From HR10 sp964615335 (GTDB taxonomy: Bacteria > Acidobacteriota > Blastocatellia > HR10): 64,000 nt of DNA. A model generated the notes under the pieces. That model was not told where the DNA came from. It ran no database searches and saw only the letters and a list, made by a program, of their open reading frames with translations. The translations under genes and the position numbers were made by a program. This document shows, piece by piece, positions 16,943 to 26,479 of this stretch (the stretch's first letter is position 1; each line of letters begins with the position of its first letter). Location: the NCBI GenBank assembly GCA_964615335.1, contig CAZTMT010000007.1, positions 62,001 through 126,000 of the forward strand, in the 5' to 3' direction.

Positions 16943-17629
16943 ATGACGCGGCATGTGCCCAAGCCCATTCCGAACGCTCAGGTGCCTGGGTTAGCGCATC
17001 AGAGGGCGACCCATCGCGTCGCTCTCGTGCTGGGGATTGTGGGTGTCCTGGCCCTCTCGCTCATTCTGGCGACCTGGCAGCATGTTGAAGCGCTGCGTTA
17101 CGGCTATCGGCTGAACCAACTGGTGCGCGAGCGGGAACGACTGGAGGCTCTCAAAAGGCAGCTCGAATCGGAACGAGCCTACTACCGTTCGCCGCAAGTC
17201 ATCGAACCGCTGGCGCGGCAGCTCGGGCTCATTCGCCCTGACCCCTCTCAGGTGATCGTTATCGGAAGGGGATCGGCGGCAGCGCCCGCGCGTGCGTTTC
17301 CCGAGAGCGATCTCTCGGCACATTCTGTGAAGGAACTCATCGGAGAGCGCACATCCCCGAGTGAGCCCAGGGTCTCCGGAGCCCGAGCGGAGAGCTCTCC
17401 CGTGCGGCGACGCGAGCGACGCGTCCAGAGCGTGGCCTCCGATCGCCAGGCCGATGCGCCGAAGCCCGAGAGCGCGCCCCTTGCCGGTGAGTCGCGCGCG
17501 GAGAATGGGATCGAGCCATCACCGAAAGCCGTGGAGCCTCAAGGGAGTGCCCTCACCGAAGAGAAGTCGACCGATTCGGAGGCTCAGGCATCCAAGCGAC
17601 GCAGACCTTCCAAACAAGGGGAGCCGTGA
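16943..17629 (+). CDS. ftsL: FtsL-like cell division protein with a long C-terminal tail
   Basis: Small bitopic divisome protein acting with FtsQ and FtsW/FtsI. From ATG 16943 (GGAGG six bases before) it has 228 residues. It contains a short cytoplasmic start, one membrane helix at about 23-45, and a coiled coil at about 52-85 rich in Arg, Glu and Leu. This fits FtsL by position and topology, since sequence identity in the family is minimal. Unusually, a ~130-residue Ser/Pro/Glu/Arg-rich tail of low complexity follows; typical FtsL ends shortly after the coiled coil. It overlaps ftsI by 4 bases. Confidence 0.85.
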   Translation: MTRHVPKPIPNAQVPGLAHQRATHRVALVLGIVGVLALSLILATWQHVEALRYGYRLNQLVRERERLEALKRQLESERAYYRSPQVIEPLARQLGLIRPDPSQVIVIGRGSAAAPARAFPESDLSAHSVKELIGERTSPSEPRVSGARAESSPVRRRERRVQSVASDRQADAPKPESAPLAGESRAENGIEPSPKAVEPQGSALTEEKSTDSEAQASKRRRPSKQGEP

Positions 17630-19680
17630 TCAAACGCGAGCTGTACAAGAAGACGATTCGGCGGCGCCTGCTCCACCTGATGGGGATGCTCGTGGCCTGG
17701 ATGCTCCTTGTGGGCGGTCGCCTCGTCTACGTGCAGATCGCTCAACATGGATTCTGGCGCGCGCAGGCGGAGCGGCAGCAGCGGCGAGCGATCCGCGTCG
17801 CGCCCGTGCGCGGGACGATCTACGATCGGGCCGGTCGCGAGCTGGCCAAGAGCATAGAAGCGCCTTCGATCTTCGCTGTCCCGAGCGAGATCGAAGACCT
17901 CGAGCGCACGGTACGAGAACTCTCGCGCGCGCTGCAGATGGAACCTCGCCTGCTGCGGGAGCGGCTCTCCGAGCGGCGCGAATTCGTCTGGGTGAAGCGA
18001 AAGGTCACGCCGGAAGAAGCGACGGCGGTCAAGGCGCTGGGACTGCCGGGCATTCACTTTGTGACCGAAAACAAACGCCTCTATCCGCAGGGAGAGTTGG
18101 CCGCTCATGTGCTCGGATATGCGGGCATAGATGAGGTCGGATTGGAAGGGATCGAGTTCGCTTACGATCGCGAGATTCGAGGAGAGGAGAGCACGGTCTT
18201 CGTCTACCGGGATGCGCGGGGTCGCACCTACGAACGGATACAGCGTCCGGTCGCCCGCGGACATGACCTCGTTCTCACTCTCGATGCGACGATTCAGTTT
18301 CACACCGAGCGCGAGCTTCTCCGCGCCGTGCGCCAGACCCGGGCGCGCAGCGGCGTCGCCATTGTGCTTGATCCCAGGAGCGGAGAGATCCTCGCTCTCG
18401 CCAATGCTCCGACCTTCGATCCCAACGCGTTCGCGAAGGCTCCGGCCGAAGCCCGGCGCAATCGGGCGATTCGCGATCTCTACGAGCCGGGATCGGTCTT
18501 CAAGATTGTGACCTTCGCCGCCGCTCTGGAGGAGGGGCTTCTGCGTCCCCATGAATTTGTGCATGGGCTTGGAGGGCGCATCGTGCTGGCCGGACACGTG
18601 ATTCGCGATCATCGGCCTTTCTCTCGCCTCACGGTGCAAGAGGCGCTCGAACAGTCGAGCAATGTCGGGACCATTCAGATCGCCTTGCGCGTGGGAGCCG
18701 AGCGCCTGGCCCACTACATCGAACGCTTCGGTTTTGGCCGACGCACCGGAGTGGAGCTGCCGGGAGAAGCCCGTGGGCTGGTTCGCCCCCTCGAGCGGTG
18801 GACGCCCGTCTCGGTGGGATCCATTGCGATCGGTCAGGAGATCGGGGTGACGGCTCTGCAGATGGCCGCGGCGATGGCGGCGGTCGCGAACGAGGGCGTA
18901 TGGGTTCAGCCTCATCTGGTGCGGGCTGTCCGCTCGCGCGAGGGGAAGGTTGTGCAGCGCACAGATCCCGAGCGGCGTCGTGTCCTGAGCGCGCACACGG
19001 CTCGCGTGCTGACGGATCTGCTGCAAGGAGTGGTCGAGCGCGGGACGGGACGATTGGCCCAACTGAGCGGATACTCAGCGGCGGGCAAAACGGGAACGGC
19101 CCAGCAATTCGATCCCCGCACGCGAAGGTATTCCAGGACGCGCTATGTCGCCTCGTTCGCCGGGTTCGCTCCCGCGCACGATCCGCGCGTGGTCGTTCTG
19201 GTCGCTCTGGACCATCCGCGCACGAAACATCTGGGCGGAGAGGTTGCGGCGCCCGTCTTCAAGAGGATCGCCGAAGCGGCTCTTCACGCCCTCAATGTGC
19301 CGCCGGACCGACCTCAGAGCCGCCCCGTGCTCGCTCTGCGCACCAACTTCGCCTCGGAAGGAACGGAAGGGGAGATCGGTCCCGCCTTCTCTGAGGCAAG
19401 CGAGGGAGAAAGGCTTCGCGTGCTGGCGCTCCCGGCTTCTGGAGGCAGCACTCGTGATCCGCTGGGGAAGAATCTGGTGCGCCAGGGCGGAGAGACAACG
19501 GGCGTTCCCCTGGTGCGCGTCCCGGATTTTCGCGGCCAGGGGATTCGCGCGGTGACCGAGCAGTGTGCGCGCATCGGCTTGCGCCCGATTATCTCCGGAT
19601 CGGGACGAGCCGTGCGCCAGGACCCCGCGGCCGGAACGCTCGTCGTTCGCGGGACGACTTGCCGCGTGGAGTTTCAATGA
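17626..19680 (+). CDS. ftsI: Division-specific peptidoglycan transpeptidase (PBP3/FtsI) with PASTA domain
   Basis: Class B penicillin-binding protein cross-linking septal peptidoglycan. It is 684 residues with a GTG start overlapping ftsL. A membrane anchor lies at about 15-38, followed by the dimerisation domain beginning VRGTIYDRAGRELA. The transpeptidase domain has catalytic S290-V-F-K293, S344-S345-N346 and K488-T489-G490. The last ~55 residues (starting VPDFRGQGI) form one PASTA domain, more typical of SpoVD/PBP2x-like enzymes than of proteobacterial FtsI. A ~70-residue linker of low conservation precedes it. Confidence 0.96.
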   Translation: MIKRELYKKTIRRRLLHLMGMLVAWMLLVGGRLVYVQIAQHGFWRAQAERQQRRAIRVAPVRGTIYDRAGRELAKSIEAPSIFAVPSEIEDLERTVRELSRALQMEPRLLRERLSERREFVWVKRKVTPEEATAVKALGLPGIHFVTENKRLYPQGELAAHVLGYAGIDEVGLEGIEFAYDREIRGEESTVFVYRDARGRTYERIQRPVARGHDLVLTLDATIQFHTERELLRAVRQTRARSGVAIVLDPRSGEILALANAPTFDPNAFAKAPAEARRNRAIRDLYEPGSVFKIVTFAAALEEGLLRPHEFVHGLGGRIVLAGHVIRDHRPFSRLTVQEALEQSSNVGTIQIALRVGAERLAHYIERFGFGRRTGVELPGEARGLVRPLERWTPVSVGSIAIGQEIGVTALQMAAAMAAVANEGVWVQPHLVRAVRSREGKVVQRTDPERRRVLSAHTARVLTDLLQGVVERGTGRLAQLSGYSAAGKTGTAQQFDPRTRRYSRTRYVASFAGFAPAHDPRVVVLVALDHPRTKHLGGEVAAPVFKRIAEAALHALNVPPDRPQSRPVLALRTNFASEGTEGEIGPAFSEASEGERLRVLALPASGGSTRDPLGKNLVRQGGETTGVPLVRVPDFRGQGIRAVTEQCARIGLRPIISGSGRAVRQDPAAGTLVVRGTTCRVEFQ

Positions 19681-19714
19681 CAGCCGGAGAGTTTTGCCGA
19701 ACCGGCGACTGGCG

Positions 19715-21208
19715 ATGCACATGACGTTGAAACAAGCCGCGGATGTGACACGGGCTCAGGCCTTCGGGCCACTCGAAGGCGTGGTGACGCATCTCGCGTA
19801 CGACTCGCGACGAGTCGTTCCGGGAAGTCTCTTTGTCGCCATTCGGGGCTTTCAGAGAGACGGAAATGCGTTCATCCCCGAAGCGATCGCGCGCGGCGCC
19901 GTGGCGATCGTCTCCGAGAATCCCTGTCCGCCGGACTTTCCGCGGACGTGGTTGCAGGTCGCCGATGCGCGACAGGCTCTGGCGGAGCTTGCTCTGGCGT
20001 TCTTCGATTATCCCTCGCGCGCTCTGACGCTCATCGGCGTGACGGGGACAAACGGCAAGACGACGACCACCTACCTCATTGACGCTGTGATCCGGGCGGC
20101 CGGAGAACGATCGGCGCGCCTGGGGACGATCACCTATGCGCTCGATCAGCAGGAGATCCCGGCCGAACGAACGACGCCCGAAGCGCCCGAGATTCAAGGC
20201 TTCCTCAGGCGCGCCGTGGAGGCGGGATGCCGATACGCCGTCCTGGAAGTCTCCTCGCACGCGCTGGAACTCAAACGCGTGCACGGATGCGAGTTCACCG
20301 CGGCCGTCTTCACGAATCTCACGCCCGAGCACCTGGACTTTCATGGCACGATGGAGGGCTACTTCGCCGCCAAGCGCAAGCTCTTCGATGGCACGCTCGG
20401 AAAGGCGCCCGAGATCGCCGTCCTGAACGCCGAGGATCCGTGGGCGGCTTCTCTGAGGACCGTCTCGCGCGGCCGGGTTCTCACCTATGGGATCAGCTTG
20501 GGCGACGTCTGTGCCCGCGAGGTCTCCTTCTCTCTGCAGGGGACGCGCCTGACGGCGCGGATTCCCACGGGCGAGCTCGCGATATGCTGTCGGCTGCTCG
20601 GACGTCCCAATGTCTTCAACATCCTGGCGGCGGTGGCGACGGGATGGGCGCTCGGGTTCTCTCCGGAGACGATCGTCCGCGGGATTGAAACGTGTCCTCC
20701 CGTGCCCGGACGTTTCGAAGTCGTCTCCGAACGAGAGCATCCCTTTCTGGTCATCGTGGATTACGCGCATACGGAAGATGCGCTGCGGAACCTCCTGCAG
20801 ACGGCGCAAGACCTGCTGCGCGCGCTGTCCGAACGGGGGCGCATCCTCACCCTCTTCGGGTGCGGAGGGGATCGCGACCGCCGAAAGCGCGCTCCGATGG
20901 GAGAGATCGCAGGCGCGCTCTCGCATCTGGTGATTGTGACCTCGGACAATCCGCGCTCGGAGGATCCGGAGGCGATCATCGCGGAGATCGAAGCGGGAGT
21001 GAAGCGAACGCCCACGCCCTATCTGAAGGTCGTGGACAGAGGGGAAGCCATCCGATTGGCCATCGAGCTGGCCCAGCCCGGGGACCTCGTGTTGATCGCC
21101 GGAAAAGGGCACGAAACGTATCAGGTTCTCAAAGATCGCGTGATTCCCTTCGACGACCGCGACGTCGCCCGCGCCGCGTTGAGGGAGCGTTTCGGAGGCA
21201 GGCGATGA
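19715..21208 (+). CDS. murE: UDP-MurNAc-tripeptide synthetase, meso-DAP-adding
   Basis: Adds the third residue to the cytoplasmic peptidoglycan precursor. The 497-residue Mur ligase has the ATP-binding GTNGKTTT at about 111-118, the substrate-binding EVSSHAL and the DYAHTEDAL motif. DNPR at residues 411-414 specifies meso-diaminopimelate over lysine, so the wall is predicted to be A1-gamma type. I chose ATG 19715, although ATG 19721 and a TTG further up are possible and no strong ribosome-binding site is visible. It lies 34 bases after ftsI and overlaps murF by 4 bases. Confidence 0.96.
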   Translation: MHMTLKQAADVTRAQAFGPLEGVVTHLAYDSRRVVPGSLFVAIRGFQRDGNAFIPEAIARGAVAIVSENPCPPDFPRTWLQVADARQALAELALAFFDYPSRALTLIGVTGTNGKTTTTYLIDAVIRAAGERSARLGTITYALDQQEIPAERTTPEAPEIQGFLRRAVEAGCRYAVLEVSSHALELKRVHGCEFTAAVFTNLTPEHLDFHGTMEGYFAAKRKLFDGTLGKAPEIAVLNAEDPWAASLRTVSRGRVLTYGISLGDVCAREVSFSLQGTRLTARIPTGELAICCRLLGRPNVFNILAAVATGWALGFSPETIVRGIETCPPVPGRFEVVSEREHPFLVIVDYAHTEDALRNLLQTAQDLLRALSERGRILTLFGCGGDRDRRKRAPMGEIAGALSHLVIVTSDNPRSEDPEAIIAEIEAGVKRTPTPYLKVVDRGEAIRLAIELAQPGDLVLIAGKGHETYQVLKDRVIPFDDRDVARAALRERFGGRR

Positions 21209-22686
21209 AGCTCAGGGAGATAGCCGAGATCTGGAGGACGACGCTCGCCCCGGAGATCGCCGATCGGGAACCGCGCGGATTCTCCCTGGATTCGCGCACG
21301 ATTCGGCCCGGAGAACTCTTCTTCGCGATCCGGGGGCGCGCGCGCGATGGCCACACCTTCGTGGCCGAAGCGCTTCGGAAGGGAGCCTGCGCGGCTGTCG
21401 TTTCGGCGATTCCCGAAGGAGTGGAACCCTCGGTGCTGATTCGCGTTCCCGATACGCTCTGGGCGCTGCAGGAGCTGGCGCGCACAGTGCGCGCGCGATG
21501 GGGGGGAACGGTCATCGGGATCACGGGCAGCTCGGGCAAGACGATGACCAAGGAGCTGACGGCGCGCCTTCTGGAAGCCGGAGGGTATCGAGTGATCAAG
21601 ACGCTGGGTAACTACAACAACGCGTATGGACTGCCGCTGTCGCTTCTGCAGTTGATCTCCGAAGGAGCGACGCCCGAGAGCTTCTCGCATGCGGTCCTGG
21701 AGATGGGCATGAGCGCTCGGGGCGAGATCGCGCATCTGGCCCGGATCGCGCGCCCTCAGATCGGCGTTGTGACGACCGTCAGCGCCGTGCACCTGGAATT
21801 CTTCCCTTCGGTCGAGGCCATCGCCGAAGCGAAGGCGGAACTCGTAGATGCTCTGCCGGAGGATGGGTTGGCCGTGCTCAACGCAGACAATCCGCTCGTT
21901 CTGCGCATGCGCGAGCGACGTGCGCTCCGGGCTGTGCGCATGTTTGGCATCGAGAACCCGGCGGACATCCGAGCCCGAGATCTGCGCTCGCTCGGATTGG
22001 ACGGGATGGAATTCACGCTGGTCACTCCCCGAGGAGAGGAGCGCGTGAGGACTCCTCTTTTGGGGCGACATCAGGTCATGAACATCCTGGCGGCCACAGC
22101 GGTGGCGGACCTCGCAGGCGTGCCGCTTTCGGTCATTCGGGAGGTTCTGGCGACGGTGCTCCCCTACGCGCGGCGAGGGGAGATCATACGCTTCCCGCAG
22201 GGATTCGCCGTCATTGATGACTCGTACAATTCCAATCCGCGCTCGCTTGAGGAGATGGCGCGAACGCTTCGGGAGATCGCTGGGGCTCGACGGCGTGTCA
22301 TCGTCGCTGGAGAGATGCTGGAGCTGGGAGAGTCGGCGGCGGCTCTTCACCGAGAATGCGGGCGAGAGATCGCCCGACTGGGAATTGACCTTCTCATCGG
22401 CGTGCGGGGCCTCGCGTGCGAACTGATCCGCGGCGCGCGCGAAGCGGGAATGGATGCCTCGTCCGTTCTTTTCTTCGAGACGCCGGAAGAAGCGGGGCAG
22501 TGGCTCTCGGAGAACGTCCGAGCCGGCGATGTGATCCTCATCAAAGGGTCGCGCGCCGTGGGTATGGAACGCGCTCTGGAGACACTTCGACGCGCATGGG
22601 CCGATCGGGATCCCCACGCGAGCGAGAGATCGCAGGGGGTGCCCCCCGGTGAGCAAGGGATTTCGCTGAGCGAGGACGTACGGTGA
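21205..22686 (+). CDS. murF: UDP-MurNAc-tripeptide:D-Ala-D-Ala ligase
   Basis: Adds D-Ala-D-Ala to finish the pentapeptide precursor. It is 493 residues. The N-terminal domain carries GFSLDSRTIRPGELFFAI, the ATP site reads GITGSSGKTMTKE, LGNYNNAYGLPLSLL binds substrate, and IDDSYNSNPRS lies in the C-terminal half. ATG 21205 overlaps the murE stop as ATGA, with CGGAGG upstream. The last ~30 residues (rich in Asp/Arg/Ser) extend past the usual family end. No ddl gene lies in this cluster, so D-Ala-D-Ala ligase must be encoded elsewhere. Confidence 0.96.
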   Translation: MKLREIAEIWRTTLAPEIADREPRGFSLDSRTIRPGELFFAIRGRARDGHTFVAEALRKGACAAVVSAIPEGVEPSVLIRVPDTLWALQELARTVRARWGGTVIGITGSSGKTMTKELTARLLEAGGYRVIKTLGNYNNAYGLPLSLLQLISEGATPESFSHAVLEMGMSARGEIAHLARIARPQIGVVTTVSAVHLEFFPSVEAIAEAKAELVDALPEDGLAVLNADNPLVLRMRERRALRAVRMFGIENPADIRARDLRSLGLDGMEFTLVTPRGEERVRTPLLGRHQVMNILAATAVADLAGVPLSVIREVLATVLPYARRGEIIRFPQGFAVIDDSYNSNPRSLEEMARTLREIAGARRRVIVAGEMLELGESAAALHRECGREIARLGIDLLIGVRGLACELIRGAREAGMDASSVLFFETPEEAGQWLSENVRAGDVILIKGSRAVGMERALETLRRAWADRDPHASERSQGVPPGEQGISLSEDVR

Positions 22687-22692
22687 TCGGGC

Positions 22693-23817
22693 ATGTTGCG
22701 CTACCTGCTCTACGAGGTCTTGTACGTGCGATATCACGAGCAGTTCCACCCCTGGCTCGATCCGCTGAACGTCTTCCGCTACATCACCTTTCGCACGGCC
22801 TATGCGGCCATCACGGCGCTTCTGGTGAGCCTTCTGCTCGGCGGATGGTTCATTCGCAAGCTCGCCCAACACCAGATCGGGCAGCCGATCCGTCCCGAGG
22901 GTCCCGCTCTGCATCAGGCCAAGCGCGGGACGCCCACAATGGGAGGCTTGCTCATTGTCCTCTCGGTCCTGCTGGGAACGTTCCTGTGGGGGAACCTGAG
23001 GAACGGCTACGTCTGGCTGGCCCTGGGAGCGCTGGTGCTCTTTGGCGCCGTCGGATTTTGGGACGATTACGTGAAGATCGCCCGAGGGCGCTCGCTCGGA
23101 TTGACGGGACGGCAGAAACTGCTCGCTCAGAGCGCCATCAGCGCGACGATCGGGCTGGTGCTCCTCTACGGGCTCGATTACTCTCCCATCCTGAGCGTCC
23201 CTTTCTTCAAGAAATTCCGTCCCGAACTTCCCGCTCTCCTCTATCTGGCCTTCATGCTCGTGGTGATCGTCGGGGCTTCCAACGCCGTGAATCTCACCGA
23301 TGGGTTGGATGGACTGGCGACGAGCATCGCCTTCATCACGACGGCGGCGCTCACGGGGTTCACGTATGTCACCGGACATGCCGAATTCGCCCGATATTTG
23401 AACATCGAGCACATGCCGGAGGTGGGCGAGCTGACGGTCTTCTGCGGGGCGCTCTCGGGAGCCTGCTTGGGATTCCTCTGGTTCAACGCGCCGCCGGCCG
23501 AAGTCTTCATGGGGGATGTGGGCAGTCTCTCGCTCGGAGGAGCGATCGGAACCGTGGCCGTGATGGTCAAACAGGAGCTGCTCTTGCTTCTGATCGGAGG
23601 TGTCTTCGTCCTGGAAGCCCTCTCGGTGATGGCGCAGGTCTCCTTCTTCAAGCTCACGCGGCGCATGACCGGACGGGGGCGTCGGCTTCTGAAGATGGCT
23701 CCGCTGCACCATCACTTCGAGCTGGTGGGGTGGAAGGAGCCGAAGATCGTCTTTCGGTTTCTGATCATCGCGATTCTTTTCGCGTTGCTGAGTCTTTCGA
23801 CGCTGAAGTTGAGATGA
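22693..23817 (+). CDS. mraY: Phospho-MurNAc-pentapeptide transferase
   Basis: Integral membrane enzyme joining UDP-MurNAc-pentapeptide to undecaprenyl phosphate to give lipid I. It is 374 residues with about ten hydrophobic helices. Diagnostic motifs are KRGTPTMGG near residue 77, FWDDYVKI near 117, NLTDGLDGLA near 200, the catalytic-site aspartates in this region, and the HHHFE motif near the C-terminus. The ATG is 6 bases after the murF stop, and the end overlaps murD by 4 bases. Confidence 0.97.
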   Translation: MLRYLLYEVLYVRYHEQFHPWLDPLNVFRYITFRTAYAAITALLVSLLLGGWFIRKLAQHQIGQPIRPEGPALHQAKRGTPTMGGLLIVLSVLLGTFLWGNLRNGYVWLALGALVLFGAVGFWDDYVKIARGRSLGLTGRQKLLAQSAISATIGLVLLYGLDYSPILSVPFFKKFRPELPALLYLAFMLVVIVGASNAVNLTDGLDGLATSIAFITTAALTGFTYVTGHAEFARYLNIEHMPEVGELTVFCGALSGACLGFLWFNAPPAEVFMGDVGSLSLGGAIGTVAVMVKQELLLLLIGGVFVLEALSVMAQVSFFKLTRRMTGRGRRLLKMAPLHHHFELVGWKEPKIVFRFLIIAILFALLSLSTLKLR

Positions 23818-25289
23818 CCGCGGACGTGCGGGGCAAGACCATTGTGGTCGTGGGATTGGGCGAAAGCGGCGTGGCCGCGAGCCAGTTTCTGGCGCGTCGC
23901 GGGGCGCGCGTCCTGGCGACCGATGTGAAGACCGAAGCGGAGCTGGGGCGCACGCGCGAGGCGGTGAGGGCCTTGCGGGATCTGGGCGTGGAAGTGATTC
24001 TGGGCGCGCATCCGCCGGAACGCTTGCGCGCGGCCGATGCCATCATCGTGAGTCCCGGCGTGCCGCTGACGCTGGAAGCCCTCGCGGAAGCCCGTCGCGC
24101 CGGCGTCCCGATTCTGGGCGAGGCCGAGCTGGCTGCCCGCTTCCTGAAGGGACGATTAATCGGGATCACGGGAACCAACGGGAAAACCACGGTGACGGCC
24201 TGGATCGGAGATCTGCTCGCTCGCTGCGGATATTGCGCGCACGTGGGGGGAAACATCGGGCGCGCGCTCGTGCGCGTGGTCGAGGAGGTGCACGATGCCG
24301 GCTGCTTCGTCGTCGCGGAGCTGAGTAGCTTTCAACTGGAGACGATCGAGATGCTTCGCCCTCGCGTCGCCGTGGTCACCAACATCGCGCCCGATCATCT
24401 GGATCGCCATGGTTCGTTCCCGGCGTATGTGGCGGCCAAGTGTCGCCTCTTTCGAAATCAGACCGAAGAGGATTGGGCGGTCTTGAACGCCGACGACTCG
24501 GTGGTGCGCGCCATGGCTGGCCAGACCCGCGCGCGCGCTCTCTTTTTCAGCCGGCTTGCGGCAGAGGAGAAGATCGAGCGCGGCGTTCTGGCGCGAGCCG
24601 ACCGACTCCTTCTCCGATGGGACGGACGAGAGCGCGAGCTGGCGCATCGGTCGGATGTCCCGCTCCGAGGAGAGCATAATGTCGAGAACGCTCTGGCGGC
24701 CCTGGCGGCGACGCTCGCCGCGGCGAGCCTCACTCGTTCGGAAGAACCTCTGGGGGAGAGGCTGTGGGCGCTCGCCGAAGCGCTTCCTTTGCGCGATGCC
24801 CTGCGGGCCTTCCCCGGAGTTGAACATCGCCTGGAGTGGGTCGCGCAGATCGAAGGTGTGGACTACTACAATGACTCCAAGGCGACGAATGTCGCCTCGA
24901 CGATTAGGGCGCTTGAGGCCCTGCCGGGTCCGCTCCTCCTCATCCTGGGAGGGCGCGACAAGGGAGACGATTTCACGCGACTGCGCCCTCTGGTGTCTGA
25001 GAAAGTCGCTCACGTGCTTGTGCTCGGCGAAGCGGCCGAGAAGATCCGGGCGGCGCTCGAAGACGTCGTACCCATGACGCGATGCACGACACTGGAGGAG
25101 GCCGTGCGCGCGGCCCATCATCTCGCGCGACCGGGGATGAGCGTGCTCCTCTCTCCGGCGTGCGCGAGCTTCGACATGTTCGAGAACTTCGAAGAGCGGG
25201 GCCGCGTCTTCAAGGAGGCCGTGCGGCGGATCGGAGGGCACCCCACGCGATCGGCGGAGCCTTCTCTGCCGGAGGACCAGCGATGCTGA
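23814..25289 (+). CDS. murD: UDP-MurNAc-L-alanine:D-glutamate ligase
   Basis: Adds D-glutamate to UDP-MurNAc-L-Ala. From ATG 23814, which overlaps the mraY stop as ATGA, the protein has 491 residues. It starts with the VVVGLGESGVAASQFL Rossmann-like fold. GITGTNGKTTV binds ATP, GGNIGRAL and AELSSFQLE bind substrate, HRLEWV and YNDSKATN follow, and the C-terminus contains LLSPACASFDMFENFEERG. The reading frame stays open well upstream, but the coupled ATG puts the N-terminal fold in the normal place. Confidence 0.97.
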   Translation: MTADVRGKTIVVVGLGESGVAASQFLARRGARVLATDVKTEAELGRTREAVRALRDLGVEVILGAHPPERLRAADAIIVSPGVPLTLEALAEARRAGVPILGEAELAARFLKGRLIGITGTNGKTTVTAWIGDLLARCGYCAHVGGNIGRALVRVVEEVHDAGCFVVAELSSFQLETIEMLRPRVAVVTNIAPDHLDRHGSFPAYVAAKCRLFRNQTEEDWAVLNADDSVVRAMAGQTRARALFFSRLAAEEKIERGVLARADRLLLRWDGRERELAHRSDVPLRGEHNVENALAALAATLAAASLTRSEEPLGERLWALAEALPLRDALRAFPGVEHRLEWVAQIEGVDYYNDSKATNVASTIRALEALPGPLLLILGGRDKGDDFTRLRPLVSEKVAHVLVLGEAAEKIRAALEDVVPMTRCTTLEEAVRAAHHLARPGMSVLLSPACASFDMFENFEERGRVFKEAVRRIGGHPTRSAEPSLPEDQRC

Positions 25290-26479
25290 ACGCGCGACGG
25301 AAGAAGACCAAGCGGGCGACTCCTGACCTGGCCTTCGCGTGGAGGGAGGGGGAAGATCCCCGCCTCTCCTCTTCGGAGCGCGTGGAGATCGCCGATAAGG
25401 GGCTCTTCACGCTGGCCATCGCCCTGGCCCTCTTCGGCGTCGCCATGGTCTACAGCGCTTCGGCTGTCCTGGCGGCTGAGCGCTACGGGACGCAGTATTA
25501 CTTCCTCGCGCGACAGGCCGTGTGGATCCTGCTCGCTGTGGGAGCCTTGGGCGTGACGATGCGCATGGACTACCACATCTACCAGCATCTGCGCCTGCTG
25601 CTGCTGCTGCTGGGAGGGACATTTCTGCTGCTGGTGGCCGTCTTCTTCTTCCCCGCCGTCAATGGAGCGCATCGCTGGATCCGATGGGGATCGTTCTCGG
25701 TGCAACCTTCGGAGCTGGCGCGATTCGCATTGATCGTCTTTTTGGCGGCGCATTTGGATCGGCGCATTCCGGCGGGTATTAAGCGCTTCGAGCTGACGTT
25801 CCTCCCCTGTGCGCTCGTGACGGGAGCGATGATGGGGCTCATCGCGAAGGAGCCGGATCTGGGCATGGCCGCGTCACTGGGGCTCATCTTGCTGGTGATG
25901 TTCTTCATCGCGCGCGTGCCCCTTCGGCATCAAGCGACGCTCGGAGTGGTTGCGCTTCCGGTGCTCTTTTGGCTGATTGTCCGTGTGAACTGGCGATGGG
26001 AGCGCCTGCTGGCGTATCTGGACCCCTGGCGGGATCCGCTCGGCAGCGGATTCCAGACAATTCAGTCGCTCATCGCCCTGGGCAGTGGGGGAGTCGCGGG
26101 AGTGGGCTTCGCGCAAGGACGACAGAAGCTCTTCTTCCTGCCGGAGCCGCACACGGACTTCATCTTCGCTCATATTGGCGAAGAGCTGGGGATGCTCGGG
26201 ACCGGACTTCTGCTGCTGGCGTTCGGCATCTTCCTGTGGCGCGGGATGCGCATTGCCTGGCGCGCGCCGGATCTCTTCGGCACGCTGCTGGCCAGCGGGA
26301 TCGTCACGGCGATCGTCATCCAGGCGCTATTTCACATGAGTGTCGCCGTCGGACTTTTTCCGGTGAAGGGGACGCCGCTGCCTCTGATCAGCTACGGCGG
26401 CTCCTCGCTGGTCGTCACGATGGCTCAGATCGGCGTGTTGCTCAATATCGCCCGACAGGCGAGGTCCGAAGATGTGTAG
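25283..26479 (+). CDS. ftsW: Lipid II polymerase FtsW (SEDS family)
   Basis: Septal peptidoglycan glycosyltransferase acting with FtsI. ATG 25283 (GGAGG upstream, 7-base overlap with murD) gives 398 residues. There is a basic ~45-residue cytoplasmic start, then about ten membrane helices. SEDS hallmarks are VNGAHRWIRWGSFSVQPSELA, AKEPDLGMA with the catalytic-region Asp, PEPHTDFIFAHIGEELG, and the C-terminal PLISYGGSS. The order murD-ftsW-murG is the classic one. Confidence 0.97.
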   Translation: MLNARRKKTKRATPDLAFAWREGEDPRLSSSERVEIADKGLFTLAIALALFGVAMVYSASAVLAAERYGTQYYFLARQAVWILLAVGALGVTMRMDYHIYQHLRLLLLLLGGTFLLLVAVFFFPAVNGAHRWIRWGSFSVQPSELARFALIVFLAAHLDRRIPAGIKRFELTFLPCALVTGAMMGLIAKEPDLGMAASLGLILLVMFFIARVPLRHQATLGVVALPVLFWLIVRVNWRWERLLAYLDPWRDPLGSGFQTIQSLIALGSGGVAGVGFAQGRQKLFFLPEPHTDFIFAHIGEELGMLGTGLLLLAFGIFLWRGMRIAWRAPDLFGTLLASGIVTAIVIQALFHMSVAVGLFPVKGTPLPLISYGGSSLVVTMAQIGVLLNIARQARSEDV

